Assembly (NCBI GenBank): GCA_945870915.1 | Contig: CAMBUI010000002.1 | Span: 1 to 40,496 of the forward strand | Direction: 5' to 3' | DNA length: 40,496 bases | From: Candidatus Kuenenia stuttgartensis | GTDB taxonomy: Bacteria; Planctomycetota; Phycisphaerae; Phycisphaerales; SM1A02 | In this document: positions 26,739 through 34,116 of the stretch, piece after piece | Numbering within the stretch: the first letter of the stretch is position 1 | Layout of the letters: every line of letters starts with the position of its first letter | Notes under the pieces: generated by a model | The model's input: the letters and a program-made list of their open reading frames with translations, nothing else | What the model was told of the DNA's origin: nothing | Database searches by the model: none | Translations under genes and position numbers: made by a program

Positions 26739-28709
26739 TCAGCCCCAGTTGCTGAGCAGGATGGCGAGGTCCGCGGCGTCGACCGAGCCGTCGCCGTTGA
26801 TGTCGCCGCTGCCGGTGCCGCCCCAGTTGCCGAGCAGGATCGCGAGGTCGCTGGCGTTGACCGAGCCGTCGCCGTTGAGGTCGGCGGGGTTGCCGGTGGC
26901 GAGCGCGATGACCGCGCTGTCCATGGCGACCGGCGCGCTCTTGCCGGCGGCGAGCCACGCGTTGTAGGCGATGAGGCCGGTGCCGTCGGTCGTGTTCTGG
27001 TCGCGCAGGAACTCGATGTACTCCCTGCTGGTCGTCTGGTAGAAGAGGGTCACCGTCGCCTGGGTCGCGCCCGCGGGGATGTCGAACAGCGTGTCGTCCC
27101 AGTGCTGGCCGTCGGCGTAGCGGTAGCCGACGGCGCCCGAGCCGATCGCGTTGAACGCGGCGTTGGTGAAGCCGCGCGGCGGGATGCGGTTGTCGGAGAA
27201 GACCTTGTTGGCGAGCGCGAGGTGGAAGCCCGGTCCGGCGGCGAGGCCGGTGATCTTGGCGATCGCGGGCGAGATGCCCTGCTTGGCCTGGTAGATCTTG
27301 GTGTCGGCGGTGCTGAGGACCGCGGTGGCGCTGTCGTAGGCGCCGCGCTCGGCGACGACCTGGTTCTTGGCGTTGGTGAACTTCACGTTGATCCACATGC
27401 GGCGACCCTCGGGGTAGCCGGTGGGGAGCTTGTGGCCGCTCTCGTTGGTGACGCGCACCTTGAGGCTCGCGCCCTGCTGGGTGAGCGACATGTCCGACGC
27501 GTTCTGCAGCATGGTGATGGTGCGCGCGGTCGCCTGGTCGATGGCGGCCTGCGAGAGGCCGATCGAGTCGGCGTCCTCGGGCAGCATGCCGTCGCGGATC
27601 GCCTGGACGACCCAGGTGTTCGCGCCCGCGAAGGAGTGCTGCGGCATGTCGGGCCGCTCGAAGAACGGCGGGCCGAACTCGTAGAAGCGGCAGCCGCCGG
27701 CGATGACCTTGGGCATGTGGCAGTCCTGGCAGCTCGACACGACGCCGTCGGCGTCGTTGCCGCCGAAGCGGTGGTCGGCGTACTGCACGCCGTTCACGTA
27801 GTCGCTGTTGAGCCACTCGCTGTAGGTGCGCTGCTCGGGGAACATGTCGCCCGGGTTCTGCGTGGGGTGCGCGGCGCCGAGGGCGTTGAGCTGGAACTCG
27901 CCGGTCTTCGGGTTCTTGGTGTAGATCGGGTTGCTCACGTCGTGGCAGGTGCCGCAGAACTCGCTCTGGCGGTGGTAGGGCGAGGTGATGAGCCGCGCCT
28001 CGACGCCGTGGAGGTTCTGCGGGACATCGCTGAACGGCCCGCGGCGGGTCGACTTCGGGTCGACCACGAAGCGCGCGTTGCCCGCGCCCGACGGGACCAG
28101 ACCCTGCGCGGCGAGCGCGCTGATGATCGGGACATCGGGGTCGGCGGGATCGCCGGGGTACGCGACCGCGCTGTCGGGCCCGAGCTCGGGGTTCACCACG
28201 CGGTGGCAGAAGTTGCAGTTGATGCCGTCGAAGTCGTCGCCCTGGAGGTCGGCGATGCTGCCGTTGGACGAGTGGCCGGCGAGCCAGCCGCCGGGCGCGT
28301 GGCAGCGGATGCAGGTCTCGCCGCCGATGTTCGCGTCCTGGTTGGCGATGGCGACCGCGGCGTGCCACACGGGGTCGCGCGCGCTCTGCGCCATGAGGCT
28401 GGTGGCCCAGGTGTCGTACGGCGCGATCTGGTCGCCGTAGCCCGAGTGGCAGTAGGTGCAGCTGATGCTCGTCTCGATCGGATCGATGGTCGGATCCTTC
28501 GGCGACGGCTGGGTGCCGGGCTGGAAGAAGTCGGCGCCGGTGGTGGGCACCTTGACCTGTCCGCCTCCGCCGCGCGCCATCACGGTGGCGACCGTGCCGC
28601 CGATGGCGGTGAGGGCGAGGACGAGGAGCGTGCCGCGGGCGATGCGTCCGGCGAGCAGGCTGCGGGGCGACGGGGTCGGGCGAGCGGTGTGCATGCGGGT
28701 CTGGGGCAT
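26739..28709 (-). CDS. Secreted five-haem cytochrome c family protein with dockerin-like C-terminus
   Basis: This 656-residue exported protein carries five CxxCH haem-binding motifs in order: CTYCH, CIRCH, CNFCH, CGTCH and CQDCH. All lie in the first half, as in multihaem cytochromes and cytochrome c554-like families. A beta-rich region follows (VTNESGHKLPTGYPEGRRMW). The C-terminus is a paired dockerin/EF-hand-like module, DLNGDGSVNASDLAILLGNW and GDINGDGSVDAADLAILLSN, very close to the tail of the phytase-like protein. The start ATG 28709 gives a basic N-terminus and a membrane segment (GTLLVLALTAIGGTVATVMA). A longer frame to 28886 runs into non-coding DNA. The 14-mer CGGTCTGTCCAATC begins three bases upstream and is shared with the PSD1-type gene. 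Redox partner unknown. Confidence 0.88.
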   Translation of the reverse strand: MPQTRMHTARPTPSPRSLLAGRIARGTLLVLALTAIGGTVATVMARGGGGQVKVPTTGADFFQPGTQPSPKDPTIDPIETSISCTYCHSGYGDQIAPYDTWATSLMAQSARDPVWHAAVAIANQDANIGGETCIRCHAPGGWLAGHSSNGSIADLQGDDFDGINCNFCHRVVNPELGPDSAVAYPGDPADPDVPIISALAAQGLVPSGAGNARFVVDPKSTRRGPFSDVPQNLHGVEARLITSPYHRQSEFCGTCHDVSNPIYTKNPKTGEFQLNALGAAHPTQNPGDMFPEQRTYSEWLNSDYVNGVQYADHRFGGNDADGVVSSCQDCHMPKVIAGGCRFYEFGPPFFERPDMPQHSFAGANTWVVQAIRDGMLPEDADSIGLSQAAIDQATARTITMLQNASDMSLTQQGASLKVRVTNESGHKLPTGYPEGRRMWINVKFTNAKNQVVAERGAYDSATAVLSTADTKIYQAKQGISPAIAKITGLAAGPGFHLALANKVFSDNRIPPRGFTNAAFNAIGSGAVGYRYADGQHWDDTLFDIPAGATQATVTLFYQTTSREYIEFLRDQNTTDGTGLIAYNAWLAAGKSAPVAMDSAVIALATGNPADLNGDGSVNASDLAILLGNWGGTGSGDINGDGSVDAADLAILLSNWG

Positions 28710-28711
28710 GT

Positions 28712-28725
28712 CGGTCTGTCCAATC
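28712..28725 (-). promoter_or_regulatory. 14-mer shared with the PSD1-type gene upstream region
   Basis: CGGTCTGTCCAATC on the plus strand is identical to 4444-4457. Here it ends two bases from the cytochrome start codon (28709); at the PSD1-type gene its first base is the first base of the GTG start. Confidence 0.65.
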
Positions 28726-28801
28726 GTGCGGTTCCGCCGCGATGCAACGCCACTGCGGAACACTGAGCGGGCCTGGTTGTTGATCGGCGTCCTGCAGGCG
28801 T

Positions 28802-28825
28802 CGGTTCGCTGGGGCGTGCGAACCG
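28802..28825. promoter_or_regulatory. Inverted repeat, possible operator
   Basis: CGGTTCGC (28802-28809) and GCGAACCG (28818-28825) form a perfect dyad with an eight-base spacer, in the middle of a divergent promoter region. The spacing suits a dimeric regulator on one face of the helix. Confidence 0.5.
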
Positions 28826-28949
28826 TTGCCACTTTCCCGGGGATCGCCCGAGAACGGAAGGGTAGATCGGCTTCGTCCGCGCACAAGCGGTCATCGCACG
28901 CTTCGGCGCGGAACGTCGATCCCGTGCGGTCTTCGGGCGGTTTCGGAGG

Positions 28950-28959
28950 GGACAGGCAT
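28950..28959 (-). repeat. Inverted copy of ATGCCTGTCC upstream of the lipoprotein gene
   Basis: GGACAGGCAT on the plus strand is the reverse complement of the 10-mer. It faces the direct copy at 29021-29030 inside the first codons of the lipoprotein gene. Confidence 0.85.
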
Positions 28960-28999
28960 GCAGAGCGACCCGCCGCGGCCGCAGTATCGGACGCGCGGG

Positions 29000-29005
29000 T
29001 ACACT
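29000..29005 (+). promoter_or_regulatory. Putative -10 (TACACT) for a leaderless lipoprotein transcript
   Basis: TACACT is followed by exactly six bases (CGCGAC) and ATG 29012. There is no Shine-Dalgarno in the gap. Confidence 0.6.
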
Positions 29006-29011
29006 CGCGAC

Positions 29012-29830
29012 ATGCGCGACATGCCTGTCCAGTCCCGAGTCCGGTCGCGGGGAAACGCGGCTCGAAACACCGCCCTTTGCGCCGTGATCGCCATGATCGG
29101 CCCCGTGGCGGCGCTCGCGGGCTGCGCCTCGCAGCCGAGCGGACCCTCGTACCTCTCGGTGCCGCGTGCGCAGTACGCGCAGGTGTTCGATGCCGCGTGC
29201 GACGCCGCGCGCGCCGAGGGACTGACCCCCGAGCTCGCCGACCGGCAGTCGGGCGTGATCGGAACCCAGCCGCGCGCCGCGGGCTCGCTGATCGAGCCGT
29301 GGACCTGGCAGGACCTCACCGCGAGCGATGTCGTCGAGGCGACCTTCGGCTTCGAGCGTCGGCGCGCCTACTTCGAGTTCGTTCCCGCGGGCTTCCGGCC
29401 GATCGCGCCCGAGGGTTCCGCGCCGCTGGCGGGTCCGGTGCTCCCGGGCTCGGAGCGCGAGGTTCCCGCCGGGGTCGGCGAGGCGCGCGGTGGCGATGCG
29501 GCCGCGGGACCCGCCGCGGGAGCGGGTGCGGGAGAAGGAGCAGCCGCGTCCGGCACCGACGCGTTGGACGCCGACGCGTCCGGCCGCGCCGCGCGGATCG
29601 AGGTCCGTGTGTCGGTGTCGGTCGAGCGACAGTTCCGACCCGGCTACCAGGGCACCGCGTACACGCGCGCGCTCGGCAGCTACGCCCGCGATCTGCCGCC
29701 GAAGCGCGGGCGCGACGAGCGTCCCGCGTCGCAGGATCGCTCGACCTGGACGCCGGTCGCCCGCGACGAGCGCCTCGAGCGCGTGCTCATCGAGCGCATC
29801 GCCGAGCGGCTCGCGCCGAGCGCGCCGTGA
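29012..29830 (+). CDS. Putative lipoprotein of unknown function
   Basis: This 272-residue protein has a basic N-terminus, a hydrophobic segment (NTALCAVIAMIGPVAALAGC) and the lipobox LAGC at 35-38, so Cys38 should be lipid-modified. The body contains YLSVPRAQYAQVFDAACDAARAEGL, as in small proteins that sit under the outer membrane. A disordered Ala/Gly-rich insert at about 150-185 follows, then a beta segment (ARIEVRVSVSVERQFRPG). I do not recognise a specific family. The ATG at 29012 is favoured because TACACT lies six bases before it, giving a leaderless mRNA. Codons 4-7 coincide with a copy of ATGCCTGTCC (29021-29030). It converges on the peptide permease gene across a hairpin. Confidence 0.75.
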   Translation: MRDMPVQSRVRSRGNAARNTALCAVIAMIGPVAALAGCASQPSGPSYLSVPRAQYAQVFDAACDAARAEGLTPELADRQSGVIGTQPRAAGSLIEPWTWQDLTASDVVEATFGFERRRAYFEFVPAGFRPIAPEGSAPLAGPVLPGSEREVPAGVGEARGGDAAAGPAAGAGAGEGAAASGTDALDADASGRAARIEVRVSVSVERQFRPGYQGTAYTRALGSYARDLPPKRGRDERPASQDRSTWTPVARDERLERVLIERIAERLAPSAP

Positions 29831-29847
29831 TGGCGTGCGCGTCTCCG

Positions 29848-29869
29848 GCGGGAGCGTCGTCGCTCCCGC
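29848..29869. terminator. Hairpin between convergent genes
   Basis: A nine-bp stem pairs 29848-29856 with 29861-29869 around a four-base TCGT loop. It lies between the lipoprotein stop (29830) and the permease stop (29888) and has no T-run on either side, so terminator activity is uncertain. Confidence 0.5.
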
Positions 29870-29887
29870 GTGCGCCGCGCGCCGCCG

Positions 29888-30862
29888 TCACGCAATCCGC
29901 GGATCGACAAAGCGATACATCACATCGACCGCGAGGTTGAAGACCACCATCAGCGTCGAGTAGACGAGCACGACGCCCATCACGAGCGTGATGTCCTTGC
30001 CGAGCACGCCGTCGACGAAGTTCTGGCCGATCCCGGGTACGGCGAACACCTTCTCGACGACGAACGAGCCGGTCAGCGCGACCGCGGTCGCAGGACCGAG
30101 GTACGAGAGCACCGGCAGGAACGCGTTCTTGAGGGCGTGCTTGAACGCGACCTTCCAGCGGGGCAGGCCCTTGGCGCGGGCGGTGCGGATGTGGTCGGCG
30201 CCCATCTCCTCGATCATGCCGAAGCGGATGAGCCGCGAGATGTAGGCGGCGAACGGCAGCGACAGCGTGAACGCCGGGAGCAGCACGTAGCGGATGCCGC
30301 CCCAGCCGCCGACCGGGAACATCCCGAGCTTGACCGCGAACAGCATGAGCAGTCCGCTTCCGATCACGAAGCTCGGGAGGCTGATGCCGGCGATGGCGAG
30401 CACCTGCGTGCACGCGTCGACCGGCGATCCGGGACGCAGCCCGCCGATGGTGCCGGCGGTGATGCCGATCGCGACCGCGATGAGCATGGCCGAGAGGCCG
30501 AGCGTCATCGACACCGGCAGTCCGGTGGCGAGGATCTCGTTCACGCTCCAGTCGGGCTGCTTGAGCGACGGGCCGAGGTCGAACGGCCGGTCGTGCCGGC
30601 CGAGCGCCCACGACACGCCCGAGGCCTTGCCGAGGTAGTCGAAGTAGAACGCGACGGGGTCGTCGAGCTTGTACTGCTTCTTCATCGCCTCGACGATCTC
30701 GGCAGGCGGACGGCGGCCGTCGGGGTTCTCCAGCGGATTGCCGGGCACGCTCCACGCGAGCACGAAGGTGATCGTGTACACCGCGAGCACGATGAAGGGC
30801 AGCTGCAGCAGCCGCCGCGCCACCAGCCCCGTGACGCTCGTCGTCGAGCCCGGCGCGCTCAC
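29888..30862 (-). CDS. ABC transporter permease, OppB/DppB type
   Basis: This 324-residue inner-membrane permease belongs to the peptide/nickel (OppB/DppB) group. It has about six membrane segments. The family's cytoplasmic signature includes GADHIRTARAKGLPRWKVAFKHALKNAFLP, whose EAA-type loop contacts the ATPase. The GTG start at 30862 overlaps the stop of the binding-protein gene as GTGA, so translation is coupled. The expected OppC, OppD and OppF genes do not follow; instead a convergent lipoprotein gene ends 57 bases away. The remaining subunits must be encoded elsewhere or the system is reduced. Confidence 0.92.
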   Translation of the reverse strand: MSAPGSTTSVTGLVARRLLQLPFIVLAVYTITFVLAWSVPGNPLENPDGRRPPAEIVEAMKKQYKLDDPVAFYFDYLGKASGVSWALGRHDRPFDLGPSLKQPDWSVNEILATGLPVSMTLGLSAMLIAVAIGITAGTIGGLRPGSPVDACTQVLAIAGISLPSFVIGSGLLMLFAVKLGMFPVGGWGGIRYVLLPAFTLSLPFAAYISRLIRFGMIEEMGADHIRTARAKGLPRWKVAFKHALKNAFLPVLSYLGPATAVALTGSFVVEKVFAVPGIGQNFVDGVLGKDITLVMGVVLVYSTLMVVFNLAVDVMYRFVDPRIA

Positions 30863-32760
30863 CGCAGCGACTCCTGCGCAGGCGCCGCGGGCAGCACGCC
30901 GTCGCGGCGCTCGAGGATCGAGATGTCCTGCTCGAGCCGCGGGTGCTCGGCGATGCCGCCGAGGCGCGACGGGTCGTACATGTACACCGTCACGTAATTG
31001 CAGATCGGCATGAGCGGCATCTCCTCGGTGAAGAGCCAGCGCTCGACCTCGGCCAGGCGCGCGAGGCGGCGCACGGGATCGGTCTCGGCCTCGGCCTCGT
31101 CCATGCGGCGGTCGAACTCGGGGTTCAGGTAGCCGCGGTCGTTGTTGCCGTTGCCGGCGCGCTGCAGGTCGAGCCAGGTGGTCGGGTCGCCGTAGTCGCC
31201 GTACCAGCCGCCGCGCGCGATCATGAAGCTGCCCTTCTTGAGGTCCTCCTTGTAGAGCTTCGAGTCCTTGCCGCGGCACTCGGCGGCCACGCGGAGCTCG
31301 CGCTTCCACATGTCGCGCATGGCGAGCGCGAGGTTCTGGTAGCGCGGGCTCGCGGTCGAGTAGAGGATGTCGACGGTGGGGAACCTCTCGCCCTTGGCGT
31401 TCTCGACGATGCCGTCGCCGTCGCGGTCCTCCCAGCCGGCGGCCTTGAGCTCCGCACGCGCGCGCGCGGGATCGAAGCCGAGGCCCTCGACCACGGGATA
31501 GTCGGGGATCGAGCCCGGCGGCACGAGCGTGCCCGTCACGCGCTCGCCGAGGCGGGTCACGCGGTCGACGAGCTCCTGCTTGTCGACCGCGAGCGCGAAG
31601 GCGCGGCGGGCGCGCGCGTCGTGGAACGGGTTCGGCCTCCCGTCGGCGAGCGCGGGCCTGCAGTTGAAGCTGAAGAAGTCGGTGCCGAAGGCGTCGAAGC
31701 CGCGCACATCGCGGCGCTCGCCTGGGCCGGGCGGCGGGAGCGCGCCGACGGCGTCGTCCTCGGTCTGTCCGCGCTCGAGTCCCGCGTCGATGTCGGCGCG
31801 GAAGCGCGCGAGGTACGCCTTGCGCTCGGCGAGCATCTCGGTCTTGTATTCGGGGCCGAGGTCGGTGAGCCAGTCGGCGCCGCCCGACTGGAAGCTGAGC
31901 ACGCCGGTGTTCGGGTTCTCGATGGTGCGGCACTCGACCGACTTCGCCCGCACCTCGGCGCGGTTCCAGTAGTGCGGGTTGAGCTCGAGCCGCATGTCGC
32001 GCTTGTAGCGCCACACCGTGGGCACATAGGCGCCGTTGGTGACGATGCGTCCCGGCTTGGTCCAGTCGTGGCGCTGCACCAGCCGGCCGGTCGCGCGGTC
32101 GAACGACACGTACCGCTCGACGGTGGGCGGGTGCACGGGCGCGAAGCAGGGGAAGGCGCAGAGGTCGAGGAAGTACGCCAGCGGCGCCTTCAGCCGCACC
32201 ACCAGGGTGCGCGGATCGGGCGTCTCGACGGCGACGGTGCGGCGGAACGACTCCTCGGTCTCGCGCCAGAGCGCGCGGGCGTCGACCGGCTCGCCGCGCG
32301 CCGCGGCCTCGGTGAACCGCTGCAGCGCGGCGGTGCGCTCGTCGTGGAACGCGCGGGCGCCCTCGATCGCGAAGAAGAGGGCGGAGTAGTCCGCGGCCGA
32401 GTCGGGCAGGATCGCGCGCCGCCACGCGTAGACGAAGTCGGCGCTGGTGACGGGATCGCCGTTCGACCAGCGGGCGTCGTCGCGCAGGTGGAAGACGAAG
32501 GTGCGGCGGTCCTCGGACAGCTCCCAGCGCTCGGCGACGCCGGGGACGATCGCGCAGTCGGCCGCGCGCAGGTTCACCAGCGTCTCGTAGATCACGCGCG
32601 CGCGGCGGAGCTCATGCTGGTAGCTCATGCGCTGCGGGTCGAGGGTGTAGCAGTCGGACCGCTCGATCAGGATGAGGTCGGCCGCCGGCAGCGGCGTGTC
32701 GAGCGACAGCGCGCCGAGCAGCGCCAGGACCATCAGGAGCAGTGGGGCGAGGAGGCGCAC
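30859..32760 (-). CDS. ABC transporter peptide-binding protein (family 5 / OppA-DppA)
   Basis: This 633-residue exported solute-binding protein has the family 5 fold. A short hydrophobic signal (LLAPLLLMVLALLGALS) is followed by TLDPQRMSYQHELRRARVIY. The characteristic WELSEDRRTFVFHLRDDARW and WSNGDPVTSADFVYAW come next. Later segments include GFDPARARAELKAAGW and FMIARGGWYGDYGDPTTW. It should deliver peptides or similar ligands to the OppB-type permease encoded directly downstream, with which it overlaps by four bases. The start is GTG 32760, exactly six bases after TACCCT, which predicts a leaderless mRNA. Confidence 0.93.
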   Translation of the reverse strand: MRLLAPLLLMVLALLGALSLDTPLPAADLILIERSDCYTLDPQRMSYQHELRRARVIYETLVNLRAADCAIVPGVAERWELSEDRRTFVFHLRDDARWSNGDPVTSADFVYAWRRAILPDSAADYSALFFAIEGARAFHDERTAALQRFTEAAARGEPVDARALWRETEESFRRTVAVETPDPRTLVVRLKAPLAYFLDLCAFPCFAPVHPPTVERYVSFDRATGRLVQRHDWTKPGRIVTNGAYVPTVWRYKRDMRLELNPHYWNRAEVRAKSVECRTIENPNTGVLSFQSGGADWLTDLGPEYKTEMLAERKAYLARFRADIDAGLERGQTEDDAVGALPPPGPGERRDVRGFDAFGTDFFSFNCRPALADGRPNPFHDARARRAFALAVDKQELVDRVTRLGERVTGTLVPPGSIPDYPVVEGLGFDPARARAELKAAGWEDRDGDGIVENAKGERFPTVDILYSTASPRYQNLALAMRDMWKRELRVAAECRGKDSKLYKEDLKKGSFMIARGGWYGDYGDPTTWLDLQRAGNGNNDRGYLNPEFDRRMDEAEAETDPVRRLARLAEVERWLFTEEMPLMPICNYVTVYMYDPSRLGGIAEHPRLEQDISILERRDGVLPAAPAQESLR

Positions 32761-32766
32761 CCCGAC

Positions 32767-32772
32767 AGGGTA
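32767..32772 (-). promoter_or_regulatory. Putative -10 (TACCCT) for a leaderless binding-protein/permease transcript
   Basis: TACCCT on the minus strand, six bases, then GTG 32760. Confidence 0.55.
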
Positions 32773-32807
32773 GTCGAGCCGCGGCGGGTGGTGCGCTCAG
32801 CCGCGCC

Positions 32808-33869
32808 TCAGCGGTAGGGCGCGGCGCCGACGATGTCGGACCAGCGCTTCGCCTCGGCGTCGAACTTGGCCTTGTCCTTCGCCTCCCAGGTGGGGGCGAG
32901 GACGCGCTGGTCGCCCTCGGGCTTGCTGCCCGCGTAGGCCGCCGCGCGCTCGCTGCGGTCGATGAGGCGCAGGAGCACCTCGCAGGAGTTCATGACCGAG
33001 CCGTAGCTCGCCGACATGGCCGGCACGCCGTGCGCCGACTCCCACTGCCGCGACGCGGCCGACACGAGGTCGGACAGGGCGGGGGCGAGGGTCTTCGAGA
33101 CCGCGGCGCGCTCGGACTGCGACATCTCGAGCAGGTCGTTGCGGACGCCGACGAGCACGCGCTGGAGCGCCTGCATGCGCGGGTCGGCCGACGCCGAGCC
33201 GCGGACGGCCTTGGCCACCGACGCGATGGCGTCGATCAGGTTCTTGCGGACGGTGCGGGCGTTCTCCGGCGGCAGCTCCTTGCGGCGGGCGGCGGAGGCG
33301 ATGGCGCCGAGCTTCTGCTGCAGCGCGAGCACGTCGGTCTCGCCGGCGGCGGCGTCCTTGAGGCGGCGCGAGACCGTCTCGTAGTAGGCGTTGTTGGCGT
33401 CGAGGTCCTCGAAGGCGTCGGCGACCAGGCTGGCCGCGGCGATGCGCTTGCCCGGCTCGGTCTCGGACGACGGGATGGTGCGCTCGACCACGAGGTCGAG
33501 GCCCTCGGGGGTGCGGGTGAAGCGCAGGACCTGCATCGCGTTGATGGCGCGGCGGAGGTCGCTGCCCTTGACGGTCGCGGCCAGGTCGGTGGCGATGGCC
33601 AGCGCGAGCGCCTTGCGGAAGGTCGGGGTCGCGGCCGGGTCGCGGGCCAGGGTCACGAGCGCCCAGCGGGCCTCGTCGCAGGCCGCCGCATCGTTGCCGT
33701 CCTTGATGGCGTCGACATGCTTCGCGATGAAGCCGTCGAGCGCCGACTTCTGCGCCTCGCTCAGCGGCGCCGTGGCGCCGACGATGGCGCGGTCGAGCGT
33801 CGACTGGCCGAGGGTGGTCGAGCCGACGCAGGCGGCGAGGATGGCGGGGATCAGGAGTCGCGAAATCAT
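32808..33869 (-). CDS. Secreted alpha-helical protein of unknown function
   Basis: This 353-residue protein has a signal peptide at about residues 1-19 (MISRLLIPAILAACVGSTTLG). The rest is a mostly helical mature part rich in Ala, Lys and Glu with no cysteine cluster or catalytic motif I recognise. Repeating helix pairs suggest a HEAT/TPR-like solenoid. The start ATG 33869 gives the cleanest signal peptide; a longer frame to 33980 would put 37 non-signal residues in front. It is transcribed divergently from the TPR-like gene at 34117, across a 247-base region holding a TTGGA/TCCAA dyad. It ends 47 bases before the start of the peptide-binding protein gene on the same strand. Function unknown. 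Confidence 0.75.
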   Translation of the reverse strand: MISRLLIPAILAACVGSTTLGQSTLDRAIVGATAPLSEAQKSALDGFIAKHVDAIKDGNDAAACDEARWALVTLARDPAATPTFRKALALAIATDLAATVKGSDLRRAINAMQVLRFTRTPEGLDLVVERTIPSSETEPGKRIAAASLVADAFEDLDANNAYYETVSRRLKDAAAGETDVLALQQKLGAIASAARRKELPPENARTVRKNLIDAIASVAKAVRGSASADPRMQALQRVLVGVRNDLLEMSQSERAAVSKTLAPALSDLVSAASRQWESAHGVPAMSASYGSVMNSCEVLLRLIDRSERAAAYAGSKPEGDQRVLAPTWEAKDKAKFDAEAKRWSDIVGAAPYR

Positions 33870-33979
33870 GGCGGGTGTCGATCCGGTCTCGATCGGGACC
33901 TCGGGTGGGACGAGGCGATCCAAGTCCTCTCCGCAGGGAGGGGTGCCAGGGATGCGTCCGCCCGATGGTGGGCCGAACA

Positions 33980-33995
33980 TTGGACGCTAATCCAA
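33980..33995. promoter_or_regulatory. TTGGA-N6-TCCAA dyad in a divergent promoter region
   Basis: TTGGA (33980-33984) and TCCAA (33991-33995) are separated by CGCTAA. The dyad lies between the divergent genes at 33869 and 34117 and could serve both. Confidence 0.4.
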
Positions 33996-34116
33996 CGGGG
34001 GCGGACTGTCAACGAACCGACCCCCTCCGCGGGGGCTATGACGGGCCTCCGACGCGGCCCAGAGCCCCCTTTCCGCGTTCGTCCCGCGATGCCTCCCGAG
34101 CCGATGAAGGAATCCC

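Larger units (their letters stand above)
28710..29011. other. Divergent intergenic region between the cytochrome and lipoprotein genes
   Basis: These 302 bases hold both promoters. They contain the shared 14-mer at 28712-28725, a perfect 8+8 inverted repeat at 28802-28825, and an inverted ATGCCTGTCC copy at 28950-28959. The TACACT promoter element at 29000-29005 is also here. I see no gene. Confidence 0.6.
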
